Made by a program: the position numbers and the translations under genes. Below are positions 1 through 16,300 of a stretch of DNA of 64,000 bases, in pieces. Positions within the stretch are counted from its first letter, which is position 1. Each line of letters opens with the position of its first letter. The DNA is from Rotaria sordida (Eukaryota; Rotifera; Eurotatoria; Philodinida; Philodinidae). The notes beneath the pieces are model-generated. The model was not told the DNA's origin. It did not search any database and saw only the letters and a program-made list of their open reading frames with translations. The DNA lies in NCBI GenBank assembly GCA_905250125.1, contig CAJNOL010001105.1, positions 16,822-80,821 on the forward strand, written 5' to 3'.

Positions 1-188
1 AACTCATCATTCACGGCTGAATCTAATTCAGTTTAATACGTTGGAATTATGAATATGAAAAAATTCCTTATTTAACTTAAAACTCAGTTTCTAAGGGCGA
101 AATTTTGTTTATTCAAATGTCTTGTCTATACTTCAACACTCATTTTAGATTATGTTTTTTACAAAAAAAAAAAAATTATTTTTTGAAC

Positions 189-1303
189 CTTATAAAGAAC
201 AAAAGCTGCTTGAATTTGTTCAAAATGTAATAATCGTTTTGTTAATGGTAATTGTTTTTGTATTTCATCTATTTGATGTCTAATATCATCAAGTCTTGTT
301 TCATATTCTCTCCATATACGTAATAAATATTCATAATAAATTGTTTGTTCAATAATTTTATCTTGTAATTCATTTGAACGTTTTTCTAAATCATTATGTT
401 GTTTTAAATAACGTGTACGTGTATCATGATCTAATTTATCATATAAAATATTTAATTGACGATGTTTTTCAGCGATTTGTTCATTATAAATTTTATATTC
501 AGATAATTGACGTGCATATTGATCACTTGTAGATGCAACTTGAATAGAACGACTAAGACGTTCCATTGTTAAATTAAATATATCTTCATATAATTTACAT
601 TCATTAAGATAAATATCACGAGAACGTTCAGCTTGAAGTAAATATTGACGACGTTGTTCAAACTAAAAATTACAAAAAAAAAAAAATTTTTTAAATATTC
701 AATAAAAGAAAAAAAAATGAAATACTTGTTCTCTTAAAAAGGTAATCATTGATTGAAGAAGATGAATTTCAGATGGTAATGGCATAGAACTACCATCTTC
801 AATACACATAGTTTGTCCATGTTGTTTTAATTGTGATAATTCATCTTGATATTGATCTAATTCTTGATTTTGCATCTATAAAATAATTTTAAAAAAAAAA
901 CTGAAAATTAATATGATATAAATTTTTACTCGTATAAAATGAAGTTGTTCTTCAATTGAATCTTGTGTATTAATTTTTCGTTGTTTAAATGTATTTAATT
1001 TATCTTGTAATAAATTTATTTCATCCATAAATAAATGCCATTCACGTTCACGTTGACGTTTACGTCGTTCTCGTTCTTCATTTTGACTTTCAAATTTAAT
1101 CATTTGTTCATCAAGTGCTTTTAATGCATCTTCAATTGACTGAAATAATAAAAACATTTGATTGTTTTTTTTTATTTTAATTATTTAGAAAAAATTCATG
1201 TGCTCACTCTGCCAGGTATTTGATAATCATGCTGTACAAGTGAAGAAAGTTTATTTAGTGATTCTTGATAAGTACGATGTTTACGTTGTTGTTCATCTAC
1301 ATC
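189..1303 (-). CDS. SYNE1: Nesprin rod exons at the left edge (4 exons)
   Basis: The exons are about 1208-1303, 930-1139, 726-875 and 189-662. The 96-base exon was inferred from a clean TTTTAATAG acceptor and GTGAGC donor. It reads [20 protein letters not shown] on the minus strand. The lowest exon includes [20 protein letters not shown]. Its donor looks like GTTCAA, which is atypical, so its end near 189 is uncertain. Bases 1-188 hold no coding sequence I can support and are probably intron. Confidence 0.78.
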
Positions 1304-4300
1304 CTATTAAAACACGTGATATATATATATATATACATGCATTTAGTTTAATAATAAGCAATCAAGAAAAATTTAAAAAAAAGAAAGAACTACAAAACAA
1401 GTCTAATAAATGTACATTTGAATAATTCGGAAGACTTGTTTTTTAGTTTATGAGAGAGTGGCAGCTGAAAGTTTTCAATGTATTTTTTAAAAATTTTCTT
1501 CGTTCCGTGAACTTTTGAAATGAGAAATGAAGAGAATAATGTTAAGAAAGTAAAACATGAACATCTCTGAAAATAGAATCGGGACATCGAAAATTTAGAT
1601 GGCCTGATAATAGTGGTGTTTTAATCAGTCGGCTGACACATCTATTTAGGGCTAAGACTATGATTTGATAAATACATTATTTTTAAAGTAATGACATGAG
1701 AACAAGATTTTGAAAGTTTCAAACAAATGCATTTTGATTTCTATGTCCTAATCCATAGAAGTGATTATTATATAAAATAGCCTTTCCAGCTCTTTTTATT
1801 AATGAAAGTGTTTACAATTTGGATATAACTTTTATATTTTCATATAAGTTTAATTTGTATCTAATTAATTAAATGTAGATAGATTATCATGCGTGTCCAT
1901 TTTTTTTTTATAGAAAAATAAAATCTAATTTTGAAGACTTTCAATAGGTATAATAAGTTTTAAAGAGCTTATGAACTTCTATACATGCACTATTAATAAA
2001 TTTTTATTCATTATTTTACTTTGATTGTTTTCTTAATAAATGTTGTTCGAGTTTCAAGTTCTATAACTGTTTCAGCAAAACGTTCTTTTAAATGTTCAAT
2101 TTCTTGACGTAATCTTTGTAAAGTATCATTTGGTAAATTTGAACTAAAAAAATAAATATAATTAAATTTTCTAATCCTGATCAGTAATTATAAATTTCCA
2201 GTCAGAAAACTCGAAACAATGGTAGGAATTCAGTGATCATCGTGTATGGCATTTTTTTTCTTGGGCTTGAGTTCCGGACAGAGTTGATCATCGGATTCCT
2301 ATTCGTAAGTTTCTACTATTTTTCGGCTGGAAATGGCGCGTGTTTCTGAACCTAAGAAATCACAATATTATCCTTCTAACCTATTGATATTTCTTAGCAA
2401 TAAATCAATATCATGTGATTTTTCATCAATAAGTTGACGTTTTTCAATTAAACGTGCATGTTCTCGTTGAAGAGAATCTAAATCACGTTTATCACTTAAT
2501 GGTTCATATTTATGTGTTTGTTTAAGCCATTCAAATAAAAATTCAATACGAGTACGATAATCTTTTTGTTGTTGATTTTGATTTTCATATTCCTTTTTAA
2601 TCAAAAAACAAATTATTTTAATATAATTTCATTTTAAGAATTTAATTACTTCTTGTTTTCGAGTTACATTTGTTTTTATTCGTTCAATATTACCAATTAA
2701 TTGTTGTATTGGTATTGATATAAGTTGAACAATTTGTGGATAATCATGTATTAATGTATTTATAATTTGTTTTCGTTTATCTAATTCAATTTGTATATCA
2801 TGATAACGTTGTAATTTTTCATCAGTTGTTAATGTTTGTTCAGTGATTGTATCATATGTTCGTTGAATATTTTCAAGCCATTGTTCATAGAATAAATATT
2901 GTTTATTAAATTCATTTAATTGAAAATGCATTTTTTGACTTAAATCTAAACGTTGTTCAAGATTTTCACGATGACTTGTCATTTCATTTAAAAGTCGATC
3001 AACTTCATTAAGCTAAAATATATTAAATAAATATTTAAATATTGATAATATAAATAAAAACTTTTAAAAAAAAAACGAAGGTTCGTGCCATTAAATCTTT
3101 CTTCGTGAGTTATGCTCGTTTTACTGAAGAATATGTAGTCTATTGCAAAATTTTATGAAAGAAAAAACACCAACAAGTAATTGTCGACTGAAATTTTCTC
3201 ACTGTAATAGATTTCATGATGCTTTTAGTATTTTGAAAGTAGTAATGTTTGTTGGTTCATTAAATTATACAACAGGTAAAATGAGCATAACTCGAAGAGA
3301 AAGACCTAATGGCATGTGCCCTTTTCAGATTTTTATTCTTACTATGAGTCCTATTTATGAGCTCAATAGGATAATGCCAAAAGAAGGTGGAGATATGTTT
3401 TTCATAGGTTCTACTCGATTTAACACTTAAGTAATAAAATTATTTACAAATCAAACATAATAAATCAAAATGAACGTATTCTTCCGAACATGATGTTTTT
3501 CTTTGTAAAGGATTACCAACTCAGCACTAGAAATCTGTAGAATGACGAGAAAAAAAAACGTTGTCTCAACCAGAACTAAAGATTATAAGTAAATATTCTA
3601 TAATTTTAAATGAATTATCTTATAAATCATATCAACTAAAAAAAAATCATAAAACGAATAGAAAAGATTCTTTTTTCAGACGTGATACGAATAAATTCTG
3701 AAACAGTTTTCTCTAGACTGGGATCGAAAAATCTTGACATCGCACATCTCTATCTAGGTTACTACCGGAAATCGAAAACAGCTTGACTTCAGCTAAGTAT
3801 TAACGTGTACTTATTGGAATTATATAGCAAAATCATGCTTTTCTTTCGAAATTGCTAAAGATTTATGTGTCATGGAAACAATCTATTGATTTTTTTTTCT
3901 TTATATAAAATATACCTTTTGTGCAGCTTCTGGTGTTCGATTTGTTTGAACTAATCGATTAAGTCTATTTCTTAATCGTTGTAAATTTTCTAAAGAAGTT
4001 TGATATTCAAATAAAAAATTTTTTGCTTTTGGAATAAGTTGATCAAATATTTCAACATTTCTTGTATTAATTAATTCATTAATTAAATTTCGTGTTTGTT
4101 TTAACCATTGTTCACAAGTTATATTTATATTATTATATAATTCTGTAAGATTTTTCATTTCTTCCATATTTTCTTCTTCACCTATTAAATCTTGTTCAAG
4201 TTGAGTCCATCGACGTATTATTTCATTAAGACGACGTCTTACACGTTCACGTTCATTTGTATCAATTAATTGTGATGATAATGTTGATGAAAGTAATTGT

Positions 4301-7300
4301 AAACGATCGATTAATGAACGATGTGTTTGCATTTCATTTGTTAAATTCTTTTAAAAAAAAAAAAAACATTTTAATTTATTTTATAAGATTTCTTATTTTT
4401 ATACTTTTAATAAATCTAAATTTTGTCGAAGATCAATACTATGTGATTGTTGTGTTTTAGTTTCAATGATTTGAATTATTTTTAATAGATTTTCCATAAG
4501 ATTTTCATATTCATCACGTATAATATTAAAAGCATTTAATTCAGTTTCTTTTTCATTAAAACGTGCTCTTACTTCAGCCATATCTTCAATAATACGTGTA
4601 ATCATTTTATCTAAATCATCAGATATATTTCCATATACATGTTTATAATCATTTAATGATTGTTCAAATAATTTATAATTTATTGTTAAATCATCATCAA
4701 TTTTCTATAAAAAAAAGAAGAATTGATTTTGAATTTCAAGATAAACAAAAAAAAAAAAAACAAACTTTAAGTTTTTGATCAGCTTCATCATTTATTGTTG
4801 GACGTAATTCAATAAGTTGAACTTTTGTACGTTGAATTATTGATAACATTGTACGAGCATTTTGTCGTAATTTTTCTTGTTCTTGAACTTGTTGATCAAG
4901 ATTTTCAATTGTTTTTGTTGTTTCATTTTTTAAACTAAGATTGAAAAAAAAAAACAAAAAACAAAAAAAAAGATATATGTTTACTTAAATTACTTTAGAA
5001 GATCTTGTAAAACATCTTCTTGTTTCTTTTCTAATAAACGAATTATTTGTTGATCACATTTTCTTTCAGCTAATGTTAATATTAAATCATTCACTTCAGA
5101 TAAATGTGACGCTTCCAAATCAACATCTTTGATAAAACTCTTCAAGAAAAACAAAAGAATTAAAACATTATATTAAAATATGTTCTATACATTGGAAATT
5201 AAAGCTCGTCGGATTAGTACCTCACCCGATGAGCTCTATTAAAAACAATATTTTGTTACAATAGGACATTCATTTTATACAAGAAAAGAAATCGATTGAA
5301 TATTTTCTCACGACAGAATCATACGAAAATGTTTTAAATAGAATAAAACTCTTCTAGATAATTTTTATGAAAAAAAAAAAGAAACTTTCGAATTGTTTAT
5401 TAATAAAATTAAATAATATAATTATATATACTTTCATATCTATTGATTGTCTAGTTAAATCGATACTACCATAACCACTATCAATACTTTGATGTAATTC
5501 TTGTCGTTTACGATTTGTAAAAGTTTTAACTTTATTTAATATTTTTTCAATACGATCTCGAAGAGTTTCATTTTCCTAAATAGAAAATTTTTGTTTTTTA
5601 TTTTCAAAATTAAAAAAAAAAAAAAAGATTTTCAAATCTACTTCACAAGATCTTTTTGCTTGATCAAGACTATTTCGAACAATTTCCACTGAACTAGACA
5701 TATCTTTTAATTGTCGATCAATATCTGATGAACTTGATACATCTAATGATTTTTTTAAATCACGTCCAAGATATTGTAAAGCTGAAAATGTTGAATCAAT
5801 TTCTGATATAAGTGTTTCCGCACTCTATAATATAGAGAAAAAAAACCAAAAACAATGATTAAAATATTCTTTTTCTTTTTTTTTTGTTTTTACATCTGGT
5901 GCTTTTTCAATCATATGTAAAAGTCGATCTATATCAGATTGTAAACGATTAAGACTTGAATTAAATCTATTCGATTTTTGATGAATTTCATCTAATTCTT
6001 TACGACGTTGATGAATACGAGTTTCTAAAAAGATTTTGTTTTTTTTACAAATCAAATAATTCTCTGTGTATCTCTATTTTTTACCAAGATCTTCAATAGT
6101 TTGATGAAAATTTCTTAATTGACTATCACATAATTCTTTTGCATTATTTCGTAAATGTGGTCGAAATATATCAACTAATTTATGTGCTTCAGCTAAACGA
6201 TTTGTTTGTTCATGACATATTTGTTCAAGAGACTAAAGTACAAAGATAAATGTAATAAAAATTCATGCAGTAGAATAATAATAATAATATACGTGTAATT
6301 CACGTTCATGTTCATCAAGTCGATTACGATCATATCCATCAAAAAATGGTGCTAATTTAAAATCAGCATCACTAAAAAACAAACAAGAAAGTAATAAAAA
6401 AAACAATTTATTAATTGAATTAAGAATTTTAGAATATTCATACCAAATAGCTGTTTTAATATCTGTAGTTAATTTAAGATATTGAGTCATACGTTGATGA
6501 ATATCATCAAGAAGAGTACGTCGTTTATTTAAATGGCTCTATTAAGAAAAAAAAATATAAAGGATCCTATTGGATAAGATGATCATCATTTATTTGAAAA
6601 GTCACCGATATCGTTTTGCAGAGCAACTCGTGTCGTATCGAATAGTATATGGAAAATGACTTTTTCATCAAGTTTTTATGTTCTGAGAAGCCATATACTT
6701 CTATCTTGTGTAACTTTTAGCTTTGATGATGTTTGCAATTCTTAGATATCATTGTTAAAAGCAAAGGTGACTAACTATGCAACTTTCTCAGAAATGTGCC
6801 ACCCTCATCATGAGCTATTATTTGATATATATTTTGAAAATGGAGAAAATTTTCGTTGTCAGACCCTTGAAGGGAAATATGGGAATGGGCAATTACAAAG
6901 ATTAGTTTTTATTTTATTTTGTTCCTTACGAATTTAGATTCTGAGTAGTTGGATGTGATTAGATTATGGAGCTCTATGATATTCAATATATGTTCGGTCT
7001 CTTATGAGAATAAAAAAAATTTTGCACAACACTATACTTCCTTCAAGAGTTCGAAAGCAAAATTTTTTTTTCTATTTTTAAAAGATTCATATATGTCAAA
7101 TGATTAGGCATGATAAGCTGATTATTAATAGATAGAAACTTTTTCACTCAAAAATATTCATCGAAAAACTCATTACTTTTCTATCCTTATAGGAATCGAA
7201 AAATTGACTACTCTTAGGCATTGATTGGCCGATTTAACCATGACACGCATCAATTCGAAGGACAAACAGTTTGCATACTTATACAGGTTGATGCCATACA

Positions 7301-10300
7301 GTTTCAGAGAACGTTGCACAGTTAGTCGATATCAAAGAATTTAAAATATCATGAAAACAGAAAATTACAGAAGCTAGGAGGAATGTTAAGATTTTGCATA
7401 TGAAGAAAGTCTTCATCAGTATTGTTAGATATACATGATTGAAGACAAGACAAATCTCTATTGAAGTAACTTAGAACAAAATTTGATATAGATTAGTTTG
7501 GAGACATATTGAGTCCTAATATTTGGTCACATCATCCACAGGTGTTATAATACCCTTTACTGATATATGACTTCTTAAAACATAAAAGTTTGTTGAAAAT
7601 ACAATATTCTATATATTATTCGATGTGGCACACGTTGTTCTACAAAATGGTATACATGACTTTTCAAATGAATGGTAGCCATCTTATCCGGCAGGGTCTT
7701 TTCCAGTGACGGATATAGAATTTCGAGAAAGAGGACGATCAAGGTCACGAAGTGTGTTTTGACGTTCATTACAGATCATATCGGCTTATTTTTAGGCGCT
7801 TTCTACTGAGAAAAATCCAAAGATATTTCGGTAGGGATGGATGATCATCTTCAGTGTCTTTCTTCTTCTAAATCCACCACTGGTTCTTTATTAAAATTTT
7901 ATAATCATTTACTTTAACTTGATGTTTAAGTTCTTCGAGAGTATTTAATCTTTCATGAATTTCTTTATCATTTGAACTAATTAAATTTGGTTCATCACGA
8001 AGTGCTTGATCAAGTCTTAATAAACGTTGATCAATTGATACATCAAGTTGCTAAATAATTTTATATTTATTTTACAATTTTATATCAAAATAAAAAAAAT
8101 AAAAAGACTTACTGTCATTGAATCTTGAATATCATTAACATTATTTAATGATAAATTAAGATCAATTGGTTGTGTTAATTCTTGTATAAGTCTTTTAAAC
8201 CAATCATTAATAGCAATTAATTCTTCATTAAGTTTATTTTGTGTTTTAACCATATGTTCATGTTCACCACGTGCTTGTTGACATGTTTTCATAAGTGTTT
8301 GAAGATATTCTTGACGTTGTTCAATTTTTTTTTGTAATTGTTCGTATTGTGAACGTGGAAGTTCATGTTTAAGACGTTCAGCAAGTTGAATTAATTTATT
8401 TAATCCTTGTTCACTTTGTTGTAAACGTTCGAAAATAGTCTAAAAAAAAATAATCATTGAATTCGAAGAAATACTTTGAAAAAAGTTCAATGTTTTTTTT
8501 TTTTATAATCAGATCAATCACAGATATATGTCTCATTTATAGATTTGCAATATGCATAGAGATTTACATAATAGATGATATAGTTAGTAAGATTACTTTT
8601 CATATTTAATAAAAATTATAAAACCTAACTGAATCCATCAGGATACTATAAGTTTAAAAATACAGAACATATTCTCAAAATGAAGAGAAATTTGACAAGG
8701 AACATGGCATCTAAAATGAAATAATTGATCTTGTTGCATAGAAATTACTTCCGAGAGAATGTTCTTAACTTGAAAATTACTTTTAAGTCCTAACTCTTTA
8801 CATAAGTTAGACATCAATGAAATATTAAAAATCTCAAACTGATACGGGTATCTAGACTTTCTATACAAAGTTATAACCATTGCAGTGAATTTTTAGCTTA
8901 TAGCATAGTATATACAAAAGAATTAAATGACGATATTTTGATCTGAAATTTTGTTCATACTTATAACTAGCATTTACTTAAAACTCTAGTAAGTCATCGC
9001 GAAACTGCCAAGACTCAAAGGTAAATGATCAGAGGCCAAAATTTATCTTGTTACTTCGTCCAAAGTTTATGAAGTACGTAATGATGATAGTGAAAGAATA
9101 ACGAATGCCGCTTTTGTGATTTCTTTACTACGGTTTATGTCAAACACTCATTTCATTTTGTTTTTTAATTTTTCAAATAATCTCATTTATGAAATATTTT
9201 ACATGGATAAAAAATTAATTAAGATGACACAATCTGTCAAAATAAAAATCTAACCTGATAAGCCATTCCTTTATCTTGTTGATGTTGAGCTGATTTTAAA
9301 TGTTCAGATGAAATTTGTAAATATGATTCAAGTTCTTTTTCTAAATGATGAAAATCATTTTCAGTTTGTAAAGCTCTTTCAATTTTTTCAATTTCATTAT
9401 GAATTTGTCCTTCAAGATTTTTTAAATTAGCATTTAATTCACCACCTATACGAAAATCAATTCGATGTCCTTTACTAGTTAATAAACGTTGTAAACGTGT
9501 TAATTCTTTTAAATTATTATTTATTTCATCAAGACGTTTTAATAATTGTTTAAATTGTTCTAAACGTTTTTCAATTGATAATAAATTATCATGACGATTA
9601 TCATCAATAGATGATGATTGTTGTTTTAATTTTGTAAAATCATTTTGTAATTGTTGATAAAGATTTTGAACATATTCATTTTGTTTATCAAATTCATATC
9701 GTTCATCTTCAAAGAAAATTAAAGGAAGAAATATTAAGAAAAAAAAAAAACAATAATAAAAAAAACTTACGATTTGCTTCATCAAGTAATGTAAGACGTT
9801 GTGTAAGATTATCCAATAAACGATTATATTTTTCTTGAAATAAAGTATATTTTTCATCTAATGTTATTCGATCAGTATCATTCAATGTTGATGAAACAAT
9901 CATATAAATACGTGTTAAATCATCAAATTCATTCGTACGATCTTTTGTTGATTCAAGTAATGCCTAAAAAAAAACAAAAGAAATTGAAAATCAAACTTTT
10001 TAGGAAAAAATTGATAGGAATCAATTAGAAGCTTAAGATTAAAGATTTCAGTATATATGTATAATATCGTTTTGTTTAAGTATTAAAATATGTGACGTCT
10101 TTAATTTCAACAATTCAATAGTGAAAATTTCTCAAAATAGATTTAAAATTTTCCTATCTATCCGATGATTTAATGATTTCTGTTATGTAGTACTCATTGA
10201 TGAAATTTATAACAAATAAGATGTATCAGAGAAGAAAAAAGGAAGATTAGTTTTTGTTTCGGCTACTCTTGTTGATATTGGATATTATTAGAGATTATTT

Positions 10301-13300
10301 CAATTAACTTTTATAACAATGATATATCACGGGTAGCTTTGGATCGACAGTCGTTCCGACAGAAATTTTTCTGGCTCATTCTCAAGGACATTTCATATTC
10401 GATTATTGATTAAAAACTTGAAGAGTTTGATATATACTGCAGCGTAGTGATGTAACCAGACGAAAACTCATGAAGAAAACTCTCCACATGTCAAATCGGT
10501 GTTCAACCGAGACGATGTTCTTTTAATGTGTGCTAGAGAGTAATAGAAAAGTCTAGAATGTTTTGATTTTTCTCATCTTCATTCTAAAGCGTATCGAAAT
10601 TGTAATGAATTTTTCAATAAAAAGCTGTGGTCACGTGAAAAATCGACTTTCGACTACACGCTTTGCATGAACAAAGTTCTTAATAATATTAGTTGATTAT
10701 GCAAGTTTTAGCTTTTCTAGTATGATGTAAATAGTTATATGAACAAAATTTCCTTTTACACATAAGAGAATTTCGAATATTCCACGATAGGAAATACTAG
10801 AAAAGTTACAATTTACACAATTAACTAGTTTCGTTAAGAACTTTATTCATGCAAAGTTTCAAGTGGATTTTTCACATGACCACTGCTTATTGTTGAAAAA
10901 AATCAGTAAAATTTCGATATCTTAAGAACAAAGACCCGGAAAACCAAACCATTTTAAATTTTCTTATTACTCATCAAAATAAGCATCGTCTCAGTGGAAA
11001 AGCGATTTGATATTTGGAAATGTTCCCTCAATATCTCCAACATACGAATTGTTGAGTTCAGCTTAAAAAGAGGCTTGAACTTCCTCTACAGACGACATGG
11101 TCAAAGCGCTGAACTCCCTACAACTTTCTTCTAGTTACATCGCTACTTCAGCGTAGCAAATATTCTATTCGACTAATAATTGTGAAGTACTAGTTGTAAT
11201 TGATTAAAGTAGTACACTGTCTTGTAATGACGGTGATTATCTTTATATACAAGCTTAAACAAGAACATAGAAAAAAAAAAAGATAATGTTATGCTTTCAA
11301 AACAATGATCACGAAAATGGCTTTTTTTTCTCTATTAAAAAATCGCTAGTAAAACTTCTTCTTCTTACTTGTATACTTCTATATTTTTCTTTGAGACCAT
11401 TAGCAGTTTGTTGAAGATCATTAGTTAATGGATCTTTAATTTGTTGTTCAGTATTTTTAATCCATTCACTAAGTTTACTCATAATTCTATCCAATTCTCG
11501 TCGTTGTTCATTAGCACCATTTAATTGTCGATTACGATCATGTATTGATTCTTCCAAAGAATTCAATTTACGAAGTAATTCTATGAATAAAAACAAAAAA
11601 AGAAATGAAAATTAATTTCAAATGTATTATTAACCATCCATATGAAGATTAACATCATTTTGACCTTCACGTGAATACCCTTGTTTAATTTCTTCACTTA
11701 ATTTAACAATATTATCTAATGTTATTCGTTGAAATTTTAATTCATTTAATGTATCCTAAATAAATAAATAAAAATAGATAAAAAAATCTTTTTCGTTTTT
11801 GATTAATAAAACATTCTATAGTTATTTTACATTAATTTTTTTTTGTATTCGTTCAATTTCATTGATTTTTAATGGAATCATTTGATCAGGTGAAATTAAA
11901 CGTTGTTTATCTTCATACCAAACAATCAAACGTTGAGATGCTTGATCTAATTCTTGACGTTGATGTATTAGAGTATTCAAATGTTCTTTTCGTTTTTCAA
12001 TTTGTTCTTGTAATTGTTCAAGTTCAGTCTAAGAAATAAATATTAGTAAATTAATAAAAAATAAATAAAATTAATTTTTTACTTGAATTTTATTGATCAT
12101 AGTTTCTGCTTGTTGACGTTCTTCATTATTTAAATCAGGTGCTAATGTCTTGTATTTACCACGTAGTGCATTCAAATGTGTTTCTTCACTTTGAATCTCT
12201 CGATTAATATTCTAAAAATGTTGGTGTCAACTTTTGACAACATCGCAAAAAAAACATTTAACTTTTGAATTTTCAAAAGAATAGCCTCTTTTTCTTCATT
12301 TGTAATCGCCTATTCGAATTCTATGCCCATCTATAATATGTGTGTGTGTATATATATATGTAATGTGCAGATAATAATTAAATAAATTAAACGGTACTTA
12401 ATGTGAGCATGTGATTAGTACAAAGCAAACACGGATTCCTACATACGGTTAGTTGGCAGCAGAACACCACAATTGCTCTGTTATTATCTAAAATTAGAGA
12501 GAAACAAGGAAGACCAAAGCCTAACATAGCAGGGCCTATCAAAACACACACACACACACATTATTAGATTTGTTGGTGAAACTAGACTGATAATAAAAAA
12601 AAAAGAAGAAAACTAATCAGCCTAAGTGCGACTTTTATTTTATTTTTTTCTACTATGACAAAAACACGGGCATTTAGTGAATTGGCGATTTTAAAAATAT
12701 TTAATTTTGCTTTTTTCTTCGAATATGTTTAATAAAAAAAAAAAAGAAAAAACTTACATCAATTATTTTCATATCATCAATTGTTATTTCCATTAAACGT
12801 ATTTCTAATGTTTGTTTAAATGTATTTATATTTAATTCAAATAATTGAAGATTTTTTTCAAAATTTTTATATTCAGTTTGATGTTCGATTGATAATTTTT
12901 CAAAATGAATTAAACGTTGTTTTATATCAGCTATTTGATTTTCAACAGAACTAAAAAGAATTATATGTATTAAATAAAAAAAATTAAAAGATATTAAATT
13001 CAAACCGTATATGATTTGTATATTCATTTCGATCAATTTCATTTAAATTTGTATGAAGTCCATTTAAAGTATCATAACATGTTTTTAATTGTATTTCTTC
13101 ATTATTTATACTATTAGTAAATCTCTACAATAAAAAAAAAGAGAAAATTAATGTTTTTTTTTTTGGTTTAGAAAAGTTTATTTTTTTGTTTACTTGAAGT
13201 TCTTCAATATTATTATTTGATAATCGATAATGTTCAAGATTTGTTCGAAGAATTTTAATATTTTGATTAATTAATAAAACTGTTTGATCAAGTTTTTGAA

Positions 13301-16300
13301 CAGTTAGTTGTATTTGTTCACGATTATTTATTAATTTATTAATAGTTTCATTTGTATTTTCTAAATCTTTTATTAATTTTAAACGATTTTGTTCAAATGA
13401 ATAATTATTATTTATTTCTTGAATTTGTAATAATTTTAATTGAATTTCATTTGATAAATTATTTAAACGATTTAATGTTTGATCATATTGAATAGATATT
13501 GGTTCTATTGAGATTATAGATAAATGTTTCATAATGTCTTGTAACCAATTTATTGAAGATTCAATTAATTCATTATGAACTTGTTTTTTAACAAGTATTG
13601 GACGAATTTCATCTCGTTGATGTTGACTCTAAAGAAAACAAAAAAAGGATAAAATATTTGAATTTGTTTCAAAAAAAAAAAACAACGAATTTTTAGTACT
13701 CGATTAGAAATAATTTGTAAACGTTGTTGAATATTAGTTAAAATAGATAAATGTTGATTATCTACATTGGACATAATTGATTTAAGTTTTATATGAATAG
13801 TTTCAATATATGTATTTATTTCCTGAATAAAAAAAAAAAAATAAGAAAGATTTACTTTATTATTTTAAAATTAATTTTACTTCATATGTTTGATCAAATG
13901 TTTGTATATCATCTAATTCATTTGTTTGATTAATAATTTGTTCTAAATGTATTAATTGTTGTTGAAGATTTTTAATTATTTCATCTTGTTCTTGTCGTAT
14001 TTCTACAGCAGTTAAATAGATAGTCTAAATATAAAACGAAAGAATTAGAAATAAAAATAAATAGAAATAAATAAAATTTACTTCGGTATTTTTCATAGCA
14101 AATTCAAATGTTTGACGATTTTGTTCATTTAAATCAAGTGCTGATTTAATTGAATGACATAATTGTGTATATTGAGAATAATTATCAAGTAAACGATGAC
14201 CAATTGCTGATATTGTATCAAAAGATCTGAATATTGTTTCTGATGAATGTTTTATTTTCTATATCGAATTTAAAAAAAAATAACAATCGATAGAAATAGT
14301 AAAAAAAAAAAAAAAGAAATGTGCATAGATTGTACCATATAATCTTCATCGGATATTGAAGAATCAGGTTTTTGAGCAAGAGATATAACATTTGTTTGTG
14401 TTCGTGTCATTTCCGTAAGAAATTCAGTATATTGAGTAAGAAGAGATTCTCGTTGATCAATCTCTTCCTAGAATATAGAAAATTATATTTTTAATTCAAT
14501 TATATAAGATAGAAAAAGTTCAATAGAAACTATGTAAGTCATAGGAATCTTAATCAACAATGTATATCAGAAAATGCATTATTTAATTGAAGTATTGAGA
14601 TAAGGGGTACAAAAAAAAAGTTGTGAACTAATATGTAGATAGAACTCCGTGAAGTTTATCGCTATAGAAACATTTTGAGTCCCATCCAGTTTCCCGCCGT
14701 TTCAGTCGAAAACAATAAAAAGGATGTCCAAACTCTCCTGATTCGTTTAGATTTACGTCCTCTTGCCTTTTTTTAAACAGGTTCAAATCGGTATGTTTTA
14801 AAACATAAAATAAAGTTAGATTTTGCTATATATACAGAAATGAGTATAGTTAGTTACGAGGGCAATTTTTTTAAAAATTATTGAGTAATTGTTTTCAAAT
14901 TTCAAGTTTGACAGATTTGAGCGCACAGATAAGAAAATGTCATAATTAAAGTATGATTTCATTTTGAGATTTAGAGTCATATTTTGTATTTCTCTCCGAA
15001 AAGACTTCTTTTTTTTATCAATATTTCTCAAAGAAATGATAATGCGAGTTATATACGCATGTTTAAAGTAGTAAATATTTGTACTTGTGGAATAGAATTG
15101 TAGATCGATGCGGAAAAATTTGCAATAAAAATAGTCTGTTTTAGAAATATTAATTCTTTCTATTACTTCAGTCATGAGATATATCATTAGTTAATTTAGA
15201 TTTCGCTTGTATATTATCAGCAGATGTCAATAAAGTCTGTCAGACTTTAGACCTTAGCCTACTTTATTTATTTATTTTTTGTTCAATTTAAAACTTACAA
15301 GAATTGTTAATTTTAATTGTTCATTATTATTTATTAAATATTCAATTTTAGTTTCATTAATTGGTGTTTCTTTTAATGTTTCAATCATTGAATTTGTTTT
15401 TATTTCAATTTCACGTTGTAAATTTTTTAATCTTTGTATTTGTTGATTTAAATTATCAGGTAGAATATTATAATTATTATCAATAAATTGTTTAAATAAA
15501 ATACGTTGTTGTTCTATTGTATGTTCAATTTCTTGACAACTATCATTAAATGTATTTATATTTATTTGTATTTGTCTTATCATAGATATTATTTCAACAA
15601 ATGATGAATCACAAGATTTTAATTGTTCATTATATTGTTCAATAAGTTCATTTAAAATTTTATTATCATCATCTGTATTTATTATTTTTAATTCATTTTG
15701 TAAACTTTCAATAGATTTTAAAAGTGTATAACCTTCAATCATTGTATTATGTTCATTCTAAAAATAGATGTTAATTAATGAAATTAAATTTATCATAGGA
15801 AAAAGTTTTGTTCTTTTTTTTTTTACTTGAATTTGATTTATTTTAGATTCAAGTGATAATGAATCATTTTCAAATGGTAAATCAAGTAAATTAGCATATG
15901 TACTTTGTTTTAATTCAAGCCAATTTGTTAATTGATCAAGAAGTTTCTCACATTCTTGTTTTTTATTATGTATTATATCAAGATATTGAGATGTTTCCTA
16001 AAAATAATATAAAAAAGATGTTACTGTCATTCCTGCGAATGTGAAATACGCTGTAGCTGCTATTGTTAATCACAAGAATATTTTTGTATTCAAACTATAT
16101 TAGGACACTTTTCTTCATCATACTTTTACTTAATCCTTCCGAAATGCAACAAGAAAATGCTTCATATCAGTCTGCCGCAATCTGTGGAGAGAAGGACGTT
16201 GTAGACAACCAGGCAATAGAATCGATTTCTAAGATATGAACCTATGTTGTAGTGAGCATTAAAGCTGCTATATATCTGCATTTAACTGCGTCTTGGATTC

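Noticed and set aside
14816-15187. Minus-strand 123-codon frame in an intron
   Set aside because: It has no splice-consistent link to nesprin, no heptad pattern like the rod, and no known family.
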